Source: Lysobacterales bacterium (GTDB lineage Bacteria > Pseudomonadota > Gammaproteobacteria > Xanthomonadales > Rhodanobacteraceae). From it: 43,528 nucleotides of DNA. Location of the stretch: assembly GCA_015655335.1 (NCBI GenBank), contig JAATFF010000027.1, positions 1 to 43,528 on the forward strand, in the 5' to 3' direction. Shown here one piece after another: positions 31,763 through 40,152 of this stretch (the stretch's first letter is position 1; each line of letters starts with the position of its first letter). The notes under the pieces were generated by a model, which was given only the letters and a program-made list of their open reading frames with translations, did no database searches and was not told where the DNA came from. A program made the position numbers and the translations under genes.

Positions 31763-32665
31763 CTACATCCACGCGCGATTGCTGGTGAACATGATGTTCA
31801 ACCATTCGGCGCGGATATCGCCTCCTAGCCGCGTGGCAATCTCCGCGCGCACTTCATCGACGGCGGCGATCGTTCCGAGCTCGACGTCTGGCGGCAGCAG
31901 GATATGGATGTCGATAAAACGCATCCGGCCGATCTTCGCAACATAACTGGCAAAATCCAGATAGCCGCGCTCGCTGACGATGTTGCGCATCACGGCCTGC
32001 ACTTGGCTATCCAAAGCGTTGGGCGCCAGCTGCAACACTTCGCGCATGGCTTGCCACAGGCTGCCCAACGGCAATGGCAGCAGCGCGATGGTCAGCAGCA
32101 ACAGCACGCTGGAATCGATATACGGCGTCCAATGATCGAAGGGGCCGCCGCGGATGATCGCCGCAACACCAAAGCCCAGCAGCACAGCGACGCTGATGCT
32201 TGCGCCGATCAGCCAGCCGCGCGCATCCAGATCCAGCAGGGCAGAGTCGAGCACGCGCGATTTGCGCCGCATCGTCAGCGCCATTCCCATGCTGAAAACA
32301 CCGATCAGCGCCGCCCACGCTGCGCCGATGCCGAACTGAATCTCATGCCCGCCTTCTGACAGATCGTGCACCGCCGTGATCGCGGCGTAGCCGCAGGTTG
32401 TAGTCAGCACTGTGGCGTTGAGCACCACGACCAACGGCTCTAGATGCCAATAGCCGAACTGAAAACGACGGCTGCCGTCCTGCGTAATCAGTCGCGATAC
32501 CGCGAGTGAACCGGTTGTCAGTACGACATCGACCATGGAATAGAAGCCGTCGAAGGCGATCGATTGCGAATGCAGCAATAGGCCGATGACAATGCTGGAT
32601 ACGCCCACCAGCAAAGTGATCGCAATCGATAATCGCAGCTGTGCTTGTTCGAGGGTGGTATCCAT
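31763..32665 (-). CDS. Cation diffusion facilitator family transporter
   Basis: A 300-residue inner-membrane efflux protein. Six membrane helices are visible (about 12-31, 36-56, 80-101, 114-132, 151-170, 183-202), with the metal-site motif DGFYSMVDV in helix 2 and a cytoplasmic C-terminal domain (from about 210) with RFIDIHILLPP. The second metal-site helix reads LDLDARGWLIGASIS rather than the HxxxD of zinc transporters, so metal choice may differ (Mn2+ or Fe2+-type CDFs have D-rich sites); this is inference. It starts 31 bases after the dcaP-like gene stop on the same strand, so the two may be co-transcribed. Confidence 0.88.
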   Translation of the reverse strand: MDTTLEQAQLRLSIAITLLVGVSSIVIGLLLHSQSIAFDGFYSMVDVVLTTGSLAVSRLITQDGSRRFQFGYWHLEPLVVVLNATVLTTTCGYAAITAVHDLSEGGHEIQFGIGAAWAALIGVFSMGMALTMRRKSRVLDSALLDLDARGWLIGASISVAVLLGFGVAAIIRGGPFDHWTPYIDSSVLLLLTIALLPLPLGSLWQAMREVLQLAPNALDSQVQAVMRNIVSERGYLDFASYVAKIGRMRFIDIHILLPPDVELGTIAAVDEVRAEIATRLGGDIRAEWLNIMFTSNRAWM

Positions 32666-32696
32666 GCCTGTCGCATCAGTGCCACAAGGTGCGGCG

Positions 32697-34190
32697 TTAT
32701 TTTATGAAGCTGTACTGCAACGAACCCTGGATGCGCGTGTCGTCGTTGTAACGATTGTCCTGCTCCAGCAATCTACCGTGCAGCAACTCCAGGCCCACGG
32801 TCAGCGTCGGTACGGGGCTCCAAATCAGGTTGGCGGCACCGTAGTTGCTCTGATGAAAATCGCTGGTGGTCAACCAAGGCGACTGCTGGATGCGCGCCAC
32901 GCCGTAAACAAGGTTGCTGCGCCAATTACTGCTCCAGTAATGCGTATACGCCACATAAGTACCCCATCCAGTGAGTGCGTAAAGCTTGCCGTCTGGACCG
33001 ACCACGGCGTCCAAGCCTAGGCCGCCGGTATCGGCGAGATAGCGCGCGATACCTTTACCGCCATTGGCGCCGAACATCAGCAAATCGCTGTAGGACGAGA
33101 ACATGCCCGTCTTTATGGAGCCGGTCAGTTGGACGCCTCCACCCAACACGCGGCGACTTTGTTCGTCGTTGGTATAGCCCAGCTGCCGCAGCACGCCTCC
33201 CAGCTGTAGATGTCCCCACTCGTGTTCGGTGCGGGCCGCCACGATTAGATCGGGCATGCGCTGCGTTCCACGCAGATTGCCGACGGGGTCGTTTGCGCTT
33301 ACTTCCGAAGAAGGTTGTTCCGCGGCGACGGTCAGGCTGCTGGTTTCGCCGAGGCGAAAGAATTGGTGGATACCCGCTTGCCGTGGTGCGATGGCCCCTC
33401 CTGGCCCTTCGAAATCCAGGGTGTCAGGCAGCGCATCGGTATCGGCGAAGGCGGACCAGCCGAAGCCTGCATACGTATTGCCGAGCTGTCCATAAGCCTG
33501 CCTCAAGCGAAATCCGTACGCGCCATTGCCACCGCCATAAAAATCGTTCTCGAAGTAAAACCGCATGGTTTCATCGAAAGTCGTTGGGCGCCGTATATCC
33601 AGGCTGAAGCGGGTCTGGCGTGCCTGCATGTTGAAGTTGCCGCTGTTGTCGTGTGGCGAAGGTACCGGAATGGCAGAGGTGACGAACGCATCCGGAGTGC
33701 CAATGCTGCCCGTGTCGTAGATCATGTCCAACTTGGCATAGCCGCCTACGCGCACGATCGTCTGAGTGCCGGGAATCTGGATGAAACCCTTCAGGTCGGG
33801 ATCGGTTGGCGGTGCCTCGTTATCGATGCGCGAGGCTGAGTCGGCATTTTCCGAAACGCTTTGCTGCGGCGGCAACGGCGAGCGCGTTGCATCGCCCAAC
33901 TGTACGGCGTTGACTTGCTCACTAGGCGTTTCAGTGAGCGCAACAGGTGCCGTTGCCACGGCGGGCGCTGACGAACTTGGCGCGGGCGTGGTGGCGGCCA
34001 CGGCAGGCTGCGCCGGTTGTGCGGGTTTGGTCTGCTGCGCTTTCAGCTCTTTCACCTCGGCTTGCAGTTCTTTCACGGTGGTCTGCAAGTCGTCCACTTC
34101 TTGTTGCAGCTTATGCGTATCGTCCTGCGCGTACGCAGGCGACAACGCGGCCAACATCAGCAAACCACTCAAGCATTTCATCCGTCCCAT
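32697..34190 (-). CDS. DcaP-like outer-membrane porin
   Basis: A 497-residue outer-membrane protein. After a signal peptide (MGRMKCLSGLLMLAALSPAYA, cut near 21) comes a coiled coil (about 25-52: KLQQEVDDLQTTVKELQAEV), a Pro/Ala/Thr-rich linker to about residue 105, and a 16-strand-type barrel from GFIQIPGTQTIVRVGGYAKLD on, with the barrel signature FNMQARQTRFSLDI and a C-terminal LQYSFIK. This layout matches DcaP-type trimeric porins, which take up dicarboxylates and similar anions in Acinetobacter. The coiled coil probably supports trimer formation in the periplasm. AGGAG sits just before the ATG at 34190. It is divergent from asnB. Confidence 0.85.
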   Translation of the reverse strand: MGRMKCLSGLLMLAALSPAYAQDDTHKLQQEVDDLQTTVKELQAEVKELKAQQTKPAQPAQPAVAATTPAPSSSAPAVATAPVALTETPSEQVNAVQLGDATRSPLPPQQSVSENADSASRIDNEAPPTDPDLKGFIQIPGTQTIVRVGGYAKLDMIYDTGSIGTPDAFVTSAIPVPSPHDNSGNFNMQARQTRFSLDIRRPTTFDETMRFYFENDFYGGGNGAYGFRLRQAYGQLGNTYAGFGWSAFADTDALPDTLDFEGPGGAIAPRQAGIHQFFRLGETSSLTVAAEQPSSEVSANDPVGNLRGTQRMPDLIVAARTEHEWGHLQLGGVLRQLGYTNDEQSRRVLGGGVQLTGSIKTGMFSSYSDLLMFGANGGKGIARYLADTGGLGLDAVVGPDGKLYALTGWGTYVAYTHYWSSNWRSNLVYGVARIQQSPWLTTSDFHQSNYGAANLIWSPVPTLTVGLELLHGRLLEQDNRYNDDTRIQGSLQYSFIK

Positions 34191-34444
34191 CGTTCGCTCC
34201 TGTGAATGAACGGACGACCCGTGCGACGGATCGTCAGGCGATGTCATGTGCCGGTGCTGCAACGATTTGCGTTGTCCCCAAGGCCGCCTGGTTCGAGGCG
34301 GAGCCAGGCCGGAAGAAGGCTGGCTTAGATGAAATCTGAGCAAGATTGAGGCTAAGGCTATGTGAAGAACGGGGAGGTCCCACGCCGCTGTATCGGAACT
34401 GTTACAACTTGCGCGCGGAAACGCCTTGTGGTCTAGTCGGGTTC

Positions 34445-34570
34445 ATGAACGCTCTCGTCGCCATCCGCATTCCTTACGCCGCCATCGTGGCCGCCAGGGT
34501 CGTAGCTGCGAACGGCCTGAATAACAACGCCAATAATAATCCCCGTAACCATGGGTGGGCCGGCGTGTAG
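34445..34570 (+). CDS. Asn-rich leader peptide of asnB
   Basis: A 41-codon frame upstream of asnB. After MNALVAIRIPYAA... the second half reads NGLNNNANNNPRNHGWAGV: eight Asn codons between positions 23 and 35 (AAC and AAT mixed), plus N2. The stop (TAG, 34568-34570) is 24 bases before a strong terminator, and asnB follows. This is the layout of the his, trp and leu leaders, with codons of the amino acid made by the downstream gene. Ribosomes held at Asn codons when tRNA-Asn is poorly charged would favour antitermination. The ribosome-binding site is weak (GGG before ATG). The start codon could lie elsewhere, but the Asn run and stop are fixed. Confidence 0.8.
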   Translation: MNALVAIRIPYAAIVAARVVAANGLNNNANNNPRNHGWAGV

Positions 34571-34622
34571 ACGAAAGCAACAGATACACACGCAAAAGGG
34601 CCCGCCAAGTGCGGGCCCTTTT
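34513..34622 (+). promoter_or_regulatory. Candidate transcription attenuator of asnB (four pairing segments)
   Basis: Segment 1, CGGCCTG (34513-34519), overlaps the first Asn codons and pairs with segment 2 at 34556-34562 (five GC pairs, two GU). Segment 2, GGTGGGCC (34554-34561), pairs with segment 3, GGCCCGCC (34599-34606), in eight pairs with one GU. Segment 3 belongs to the left arm of the terminator (34594-34605), which pairs with segment 4 (34611-34622). A ribosome held at the Asn run covers segment 1 and frees 2 to pair with 3, so asnB is read; a ribosome that reaches the stop covers 2 and the terminator forms. This matches the classical amino-acid attenuator logic. All pairings are my reading by eye, not folded by software. 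Confidence 0.75.
34594..34622 (+). terminator. Attenuator terminator upstream of asnB
   Basis: A perfect 12-bp stem AAAAGGGCCCGC / GCGGGCCCTTTT with a five-base loop and a further GTTTTTAT tail on the plus strand. It lies between the Asn-rich leader frame and the asnB start (40 bases downstream), where a terminator would be pointless unless conditional. Confidence 0.92.
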
Positions 34623-34662
34623 GTTTTTATGGTTTGACCAACCAAGCGAAGGGAAATTTGTC

Positions 34663-36339
34663 ATGTGCGCCATCTTTGGAATGTTCGATCTGCAGCCGGG
34701 CGATGATTTGGCTGCGTTACGCCTACTGGCGCTAGAGCTATCGCAGCGCCAGCGCCACCGCGGACCGGATTGGAGCGGCGTATTTGTGGATGCCGGCGTG
34801 ATCCTGGTGCACGAGCGCCTCGCGATTGTCGATCCGGCCAGCGGCGCTCAACCATTGCGTTCCCGCAATGGCCATCTGGCGCTGGCGGTGAACGGTGAGA
34901 TCTACAACCACCGCGAGTTGCGCGCCGAAAGCGACTTTGACTTCACCACCGGCTCGGATTGCGAGGTCATCAATGCGCTTTACCAGGAACACGGCGCCGA
35001 TTTTCTCGACAAGCTCAACGGCATCTTTGCGTTTGCGCTGTGGGACGGCGATGCCCGGCGCTATCTGATTGCACGCGACCCCATGGGTGTTTGCCCGCTC
35101 TATTGGGGCCACGATGTGCAAGGACGGTTATGTGTGGCATCGGAGATGAAGGCCTTGGTCGGTGTCTGTGCCGACGTTGCGCCATTTCCGCCCGGGCACG
35201 TCTATGACAGCACTGTCGGCGAACTGCAGCGTTATTACAGCCGCCCCTGGCGCGATTACGCGCAGACAAAAGGACAATCGCCAGCCCCCGGCAAACTGCG
35301 GGAGGCGTTTGAGCAGGCTGTGCATCGTCAACTGATGACGGACGTCCCCTATGGCGTGTTGTTGTCCGGTGGCTTGGATTCCTCGTTGGTTGCCGCATGC
35401 GCCGCACGCTACGCGCGCGAACGTGTCGAAGACGACGATCGCAGCGAAGCGTGGTGGCCGCGACTGCATTCCTTCGCCATCGGTTTGGAAGGTTCGCCCG
35501 ACCTCGCGGCCGCGAAAGTGGTGGGCGAAGCACTGGGCACGGTGCATCACGGTTTCGTCTACACGTTCTGGGAGGGGCTGGATGCCTTGCCGGAGGTGAT
35601 TCGGCATATCGAAACCTACGACGTCACCACCATCCGCGCCTCCACGCCGATGTACCTGTTAGCGCGCCGCATCAAGGCGATGGGCGTGAAGATGGTGCTA
35701 TCGGGCGAAGGCGCCGACGAAATCTTCGGTGGCTACCTCTATTTCCACAAAGCGCCTTCGGCCGAGGCCTTCCACGAAGAAACCGTGCGCAAGCTCGACG
35801 CGTTGCATAGCTACGACTGCTTGCGTGCGAACAAGTCGATGATGGCCTGGGGTGTGGAGGCTCGCGTGCCGTTCCTCGATCTGGAGTTCATGGAAGTCGC
35901 CATGGGCATGGACGCGGCGCACAAGATGGCGGGTAAAGGCCGCATCGAAAAAGCCGTGTTGCGCGAAGCTTTTGACGGCGCGTTGCCCGAAGCGATCCTG
36001 TGGCGCCAGAAAGAGCAGTTCAGCGACGGCGTGGGATATGGCTGGATCGATGGACTGAAAGCGCACGCCGAGCAGGCCATCAGCGATCGCGAGTTCGCTG
36101 CTGCCGCCGCGCGCTATCCGTTCAATACGCCGGCGACCAAGGAGGCTTATCTGTATCGCCGCATCTTCGAGAAATACTTCCCAGGCGAAGCGTGCGCGGC
36201 GACGGTGCCGGGCGGCAAATCGATTGCGTGCTCTTCGCCAGCCGCACTGGCCTGGGATCCGGCGTTTGCCGCCATGGCCGATCCGTCGGGACGTGCGGTG
36301 CGGGATGTGCATAGCCATGCGCTGGAAACAACGCTGTAA
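34663..36339 (+). CDS. asnB: Asparagine synthetase B (glutamine-hydrolysing)
   Basis: A 558-residue enzyme that makes asparagine from aspartate, glutamine and ATP. After Met removal Cys2 (MCAIFG) is the N-terminal nucleophile of the class II glutaminase domain (1-190), with RHRGPDWSG and LAVNGEIYNHREL. The synthetase domain has the PP-loop SGGLDSS (235-241), then MVLSGEGADEIFGGYLYF and the conserved Arg/Lys-rich ARVPFLDLEF. The start at 34663 is fixed by the need for Cys2 and has AAGGGAAA upstream; a longer frame upstream would read through the terminator. Expression is probably controlled by the attenuator at 34445-34622 in response to tRNA-Asn charging. It is divergent from the dcaP-like gene. 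Confidence 0.96.
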   Translation: MCAIFGMFDLQPGDDLAALRLLALELSQRQRHRGPDWSGVFVDAGVILVHERLAIVDPASGAQPLRSRNGHLALAVNGEIYNHRELRAESDFDFTTGSDCEVINALYQEHGADFLDKLNGIFAFALWDGDARRYLIARDPMGVCPLYWGHDVQGRLCVASEMKALVGVCADVAPFPPGHVYDSTVGELQRYYSRPWRDYAQTKGQSPAPGKLREAFEQAVHRQLMTDVPYGVLLSGGLDSSLVAACAARYARERVEDDDRSEAWWPRLHSFAIGLEGSPDLAAAKVVGEALGTVHHGFVYTFWEGLDALPEVIRHIETYDVTTIRASTPMYLLARRIKAMGVKMVLSGEGADEIFGGYLYFHKAPSAEAFHEETVRKLDALHSYDCLRANKSMMAWGVEARVPFLDLEFMEVAMGMDAAHKMAGKGRIEKAVLREAFDGALPEAILWRQKEQFSDGVGYGWIDGLKAHAEQAISDREFAAAAARYPFNTPATKEAYLYRRIFEKYFPGEACAATVPGGKSIACSSPAALAWDPAFAAMADPSGRAVRDVHSHALETTL

Positions 36340-36563
36340 GTGCTGCCGCGTGGTGGTCTACGCGTCGTGAACCCGTGCGCCGACCACCTTGTGCAAGCGT
36401 GACCTGGGCTGCCCGCTTCACGTGTCAGCGCGCGCGATCCTGTCGGCTAGCTAGGTAAATAGGGTGCGCTGCGACGCTTGGCTAGGCGCCCGCGCACCCG
36501 GTTTGCTACGATAACCGTTTGATTCGCGCCCGAATGGGCGTTACCACTTCAGGTTCAACCAAC

Positions 36564-37689
36564 ATGATCGAAACCAATCCGATCCTCGCGCAGATCACGG
36601 ACCTCAAGGGCCGTATCGAGTCGCTTAGGGGGTATCTTTGACTACGACACCAAGCGTGAACGTCTCGAAGAAGTAAGCCGCGAGCTGGAAAGCCCCACCG
36701 TCTGGGACGACCCGCCGCGCGCGCAGGAACTGGGCCGCGAACGCGCCCGTCTCGACACCATCGTCAGCGGTATCGACCGCATCAAGGCCGGCCTTGCCGA
36801 TGCTGGCGAATTGCTGGAAATGGCCGCCGCCGATGGCGACGAGGCCACCGTTCAATCCGTGGTCACGGATGTCGGCCAGATCGAAGGGCAGGTCGGCAAG
36901 CTGGAATTCCAGCGCATGTTCTCCGGCAAGATGGATTCGGCTAACGCTTTCGTCGACATCCAGGCCGGTGCCGGTGGCACCGAGGCGCAAGACTGGGCCG
37001 AAATACTGCTGCGCATGTATCTGCGCTGGTGTGAATCGCGCGGCTGGAAGACCGAGTTGATGGAAGTGAGTGCGGGCGAAGTGGCCGGCATCAAATCCGC
37101 AACGTTTCGGGTAGAGGGCGATTACGCCTACGGCTGGCTGAAAACCGAAATCGGCGTGCATCGCCTGGTGCGCAAAAGCCCGTTCGATTCCGATAACCGC
37201 CGCCACACCAGCTTCACCTCGGTGTTTGTGGCGCCGGAAGTCGACGACGACATCGACATCGAGATCAATCCGGCCGACCTCAAGACCGACGTGTACCGTT
37301 CGTCCGGTGCCGGTGGTCAGCACGTCAACAAGACCGAATCGGCCGTGCGTATTACGCACTTGCCATCAGGCGTGGTCGTTGCCTGCCAGACCGAGCGCAG
37401 CCAGCATGCCAACCGCGATCGCGCCCTGAAGATGCTGGCCGCGAAGCTGTACGAGCTGGAGATCCAGAAGCGCAATGCCGAGAAGGACGCGCTGGAAGCG
37501 TCCAAGTCGGACATCGGCTGGGGCAGTCAAATCCGCAACTATGTGCTGGATCAGAGCCGCATCAAGGATCTGCGCACGGGTATCGAGCGTACCGATACGC
37601 AGAAGGTGCTCGATGGCGATCTCGATGAATTTGTCGAGGCCAGTTTGAAATCCGGACTGGATGCCGGCGCTAAACGCCTGGATGCGTAG
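36564..37689 (+). CDS. prfB: Peptide chain release factor 2 (with programmed +1 frameshift)
   Basis: The coding sequence is 36564-36638 joined to 36640-37689, 374 residues. It recognises UGA and UAA stops. Domain 2 carries the tripeptide SPF ([12 protein letters not shown]), which reads UGA/UAA, and domain 3 the GGQ loop ([18 protein letters not shown]) that triggers peptidyl-tRNA hydrolysis. The first 25 codons end in CTT before an in-frame TGA; a +1 shift continues into the main frame, as in E. coli and most bacteria. The gene lies before lysS, as is common in gammaproteobacteria. Nothing looks damaged. Confidence 0.96.
36627..36641 (+). promoter_or_regulatory. prfB programmed +1 frameshift site
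   Basis: An internal Shine-Dalgarno-like AGGGGG (36627-36632) lies three bases before the slippery CTT (36636-36638), followed by TGA C (36639-36642). This is the canonical autoregulatory frameshift signal: low RF2 lets the ribosome shift from CTT TGA to the +1 frame and make more RF2. Confidence 0.96.
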
Positions 37690-37698
37690 TAAACGGCG

Positions 37699-37770
37699 CC
37701 CCGGCAAAAGCCGGGACACGGCGACTTACGGGAACGTTTAGAGTCACTGGGTCCCGGCTTTCGCCGGGAC
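37699..37770. repeat. REP-like pair of CCCGGC dyads (BIME-like)
   Basis: Two dyads lie between prfB and lysS: CCCGGC/GCCGGG with an AAAA loop (37700-37715) and GTCCCGGC/GCCGGGAC with a TTTC loop (37751-37770). The second, reverse-complemented, matches the first at 18 of 20 positions, so they are inverted copies of one unit, as in bacterial interspersed mosaic elements. Such units are spread by RAYT-type enzymes and can act as terminators or mRNA stabilisers. Confidence 0.75.
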
Positions 37771-37840
37771 GACGGGGTACTCTCTCTGACGACAGCAGCG
37801 GCCGTCGTTTTCATCATCACTTTGCTAGATCGGAATCCGC

Positions 37841-39382
37841 ATGAGCAGCGACAACGCCACACCCGCCAACGCAACCGCCGAAACGACGGTGCAGGATGAG
37901 AACAAACTCATCGCGGAGCGTCGCGAGAAGCTCAACGCGTTGCGCGGGCAGGGCATCGCGTTTCCCAACGATTTCAAGGTCGACAGTTTTGCGGGCGACC
38001 TGCAAACCGAATTCGCCGACAAGGACACGCACAACGCCGAGGCCATCGAAGCGGCCGCACGCCGCGTGAAGGTGGCGGGCCGCATCGTGCTCAAGCGCGT
38101 GCAGGGCAAAGTCAGTTTCGTGCAAATGCAGGACTTCTCCGGTCGCATTCAGTTGTTTATTCATGCCGGTACCGTCGGCGATGCCTACGAAGCCTTCAAA
38201 GGTTGGGATGTGGGCGACATCATCGGTGCCGAAGGCGTGCTGATGCGCACCAAGACTGGCGAGTTGTCGATCAAGGTCGATGTGCTGCGCCTGCTGACCA
38301 AGAGCTTGCGTCCGTTGCCGGACAAGTTTCACGGCCTCGCCGACGTGGAACAGCGTTATCGTCAACGCTATGTCGATTTGATTGTCACCGAAGACGCGCG
38401 GCGCACATTTGCGTTGCGCTCGAAGATCATCGGCTTCATGCGTCAATGGCTGGAAGCGGAGCCGCGCCGCTTCATGGAAGTGGAAACGCCGATGATGCAC
38501 ATCATCCCCGGCGGTGCCACGGCGCGCCCATTCGTCACTCACCATAATGCGTTGGACATCGACCTGTTCCTACGCGTGGCGCCGGAGCTGTACCTCAAGC
38601 GCCTGGTCGTCGGCGGTTTCGATCGCGTGTACGAGATCAATCGCAATTTCCGTAACGAGGGTGTGTCCACGCGTCACAATCCCGAGTTCACGATGCTTGA
38701 GTTGTATCAAGCGTATGCGACCTATCACGAAATCATGGATCTCACTGAGGTCGTGATTCGCGATACGGCGCAAAAAGTATTAGGCACCACGCAGCTCACC
38801 TGGGACGGTGCTGAGATCGATGTCGGTCCGGCCTTTCGTCGTTGGCGCATGGAGGATGCGGTGCTTGAGCTCAACCCGGAGATCAAGCGCGAAGAGCTTC
38901 GTAGTCGCGATGCCATGGTGGTGCATGCCAAGCGTCTGGGCGTGCAAGTGAAGCCCGGTTACGGATGGGGCAAATTGCTGCTGGAAATCTTCGAGAAAAC
39001 GGTCGAACACACTCTGGTGCAGCCGACCTTCATCATCGATCATCCGGTAGAAGTGTCGCCGTTGGCGCGCGAGAACGACACCGACAAGGGCATCACCGAT
39101 CGTTTCGAACTGTTCGTCAACGGTAAAGAGTTGGCTAACGGCTTCTCGGAATTGAACGATCCGGAGGATCAGGCGGCTCGCTTTCAGGCGCAGGTCGACG
39201 CCAAGGATTCCGGCGATGACGAGGCGATGCATTTCGATGCCGACTACATTCGCGCGTTGGAAGTCGGCTTGCCGCCAACGGGTGGCCTTGGCATCGGTAT
39301 CGATCGTCTGGTGATGCTGCTGACCAATTCGTCTTCGATCCGCGACGTGCTGCTGTTCCCGTACATGCGGCCCGAGGCGTAA
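37841..39382 (+). CDS. lysS: Lysyl-tRNA synthetase (class II)
   Basis: A 513-residue enzyme charging tRNA-Lys. The N-terminal OB-fold anticodon domain (about 70-170, [20 protein letters not shown]) is followed by the class II core: motif 2 is visible as [18 protein letters not shown] and motif 3 as [12 protein letters not shown] near the C-terminus. Length is normal. It follows prfB, with the repeat pair in the 150-base gap, and ends convergent to the DUF2461 gene. Confidence 0.96.
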   Translation: MSSDNATPANATAETTVQDENKLIAERREKLNALRGQGIAFPNDFKVDSFAGDLQTEFADKDTHNAEAIEAAARRVKVAGRIVLKRVQGKVSFVQMQDFSGRIQLFIHAGTVGDAYEAFKGWDVGDIIGAEGVLMRTKTGELSIKVDVLRLLTKSLRPLPDKFHGLADVEQRYRQRYVDLIVTEDARRTFALRSKIIGFMRQWLEAEPRRFMEVETPMMHIIPGGATARPFVTHHNALDIDLFLRVAPELYLKRLVVGGFDRVYEINRNFRNEGVSTRHNPEFTMLELYQAYATYHEIMDLTEVVIRDTAQKVLGTTQLTWDGAEIDVGPAFRRWRMEDAVLELNPEIKREELRSRDAMVVHAKRLGVQVKPGYGWGKLLLEIFEKTVEHTLVQPTFIIDHPVEVSPLARENDTDKGITDRFELFVNGKELANGFSELNDPEDQAARFQAQVDAKDSGDDEAMHFDADYIRALEVGLPPTGGLGIGIDRLVMLLTNSSSIRDVLLFPYMRPEA

Positions 39383-39390
39383 CGCTTAAG

Positions 39391-39422
39391 CTCGTCATCC
39401 CGGCACAGGCCGGGATGACGAG
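39391..39422. repeat. REP-like dyad and possible bidirectional terminator
   Basis: A 14-bp perfect inverted repeat CTCGTCATCCCGGC / GCCGGGATGACGAG with a four-base loop lies between the convergent lysS and DUF2461 genes. Its CCCGGC core recalls the units at 37699-37770, so it may be a member of the same repeat family. No T run follows. Confidence 0.7.
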
Positions 39423-39449
39423 TACAAAACTTGTAGCAAGGGTGACTAC

Positions 39450-40136
39450 CTAAAAGTCCAACTCCTGCGCCGCACACAGATAATCGATCATGGGTGCGAT
39501 GCGCTTAAAGCTCGCCACCATGTAAGGCAGCAGTTCGGCTGAACACGCAAGCGAGTCTTCGAGCGCTTCGCCTGCCGCAAAATCCTTACGCTTCAAATCC
39601 TCGATCAACTCATGCTCGGGGTCGAAACCACGCGGCGGCCGCGTTAGCGATTCACCCCAGAACGCAAAATGATCGCGAAACGCCTTGCTCTGCGTGGCAC
39701 GCTTCCAAGCGGCGGGGTTGTCTGCGAGAAAGGCGCGAATGCGCTTCAATGCATCCGATTCGGGATGCCACATGCCGCCGCCGATAAAGCAGTCGCCGGG
39801 CTGGATGTGCAGATAAAACGACGGTGCCGGAATCTCGTGGCGGCGCTCATGAAAGAAGCGCGCGCTGGCCCATGGCTTGTAAGGATCTTTATCCCCCGAA
39901 AAGCGCGTATCGCGATAAATGCGAAACAGCGAGCCACCGTTCTTGCGCGTGTCGGCACGGTAGTGCGCGCTGATCTTGGCCAGCGGCGCTTGCAAGTCGG
40001 CAATGAGCTCGAGAAACGGATCGCGGACGTCACGCTCGTAATCGGCTTTGTGAGCGAGGAACCACTCGCGGTTGTTGTTGCGGTCCAGTGCGCGCAGAAA
40101 TCGGAAAGTGGCGGTCGAGAAATAAGCACGTGGCAT
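39450..40136 (-). CDS. DUF2461 (TIGR02453) family protein
   Basis: A 228-residue soluble protein matching the TIGR02453/DUF2461 family: FLRALDRNNNREWFLAHK, YRDTRFSGDKDPYKPWASA, FYLHIQPGDCFIGGGMWHPES and the Trp/Phe-rich C-terminal part. The biochemical function is not known. The start at 40136 gives the usual opening MPRAYFSTATFRFL; an in-frame ATG 13 codons earlier overlaps the end of sbcB and is possible. It follows sbcB on the same strand, probably in the same transcript. Confidence 0.88.
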   Translation of the reverse strand: MPRAYFSTATFRFLRALDRNNNREWFLAHKADYERDVRDPFLELIADLQAPLAKISAHYRADTRKNGGSLFRIYRDTRFSGDKDPYKPWASARFFHERRHEIPAPSFYLHIQPGDCFIGGGMWHPESDALKRIRAFLADNPAAWKRATQSKAFRDHFAFWGESLTRPPRGFDPEHELIEDLKRKDFAAGEALEDSLACSAELLPYMVASFKRIAPMIDYLCAAQELDF

Positions 40137-40152
40137 GGTTTGGTTCCGTGGG

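Noticed and set aside
34340-34420. A stretch recalling parts of a cobalamin riboswitch (GGGAGGTCCCACGCCGCTGTA)-like order of bases
   Set aside because: Only short fragments agree; the B12 box and the core helices are missing, and asnB is not a B12-related gene.
34346-34444. Upstream extension of the asnB leader frame to a 74-residue protein
   Set aside because: The upstream part has no ribosome-binding site or conserved look and lies in the probable promoter region; the Asn-rich part from 34445 explains the frame.
34555-34662. A longer asnB protein starting at 34555
   Set aside because: It would translate through the terminator and hide the N-terminal Cys2 nucleophile needed for glutaminase activity.
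36352-36388. Dyad GGTGGTC / GACCACC after asnB as a terminator
   Set aside because: The 23-base loop and lack of a T run make it weak; not listed as a terminator.
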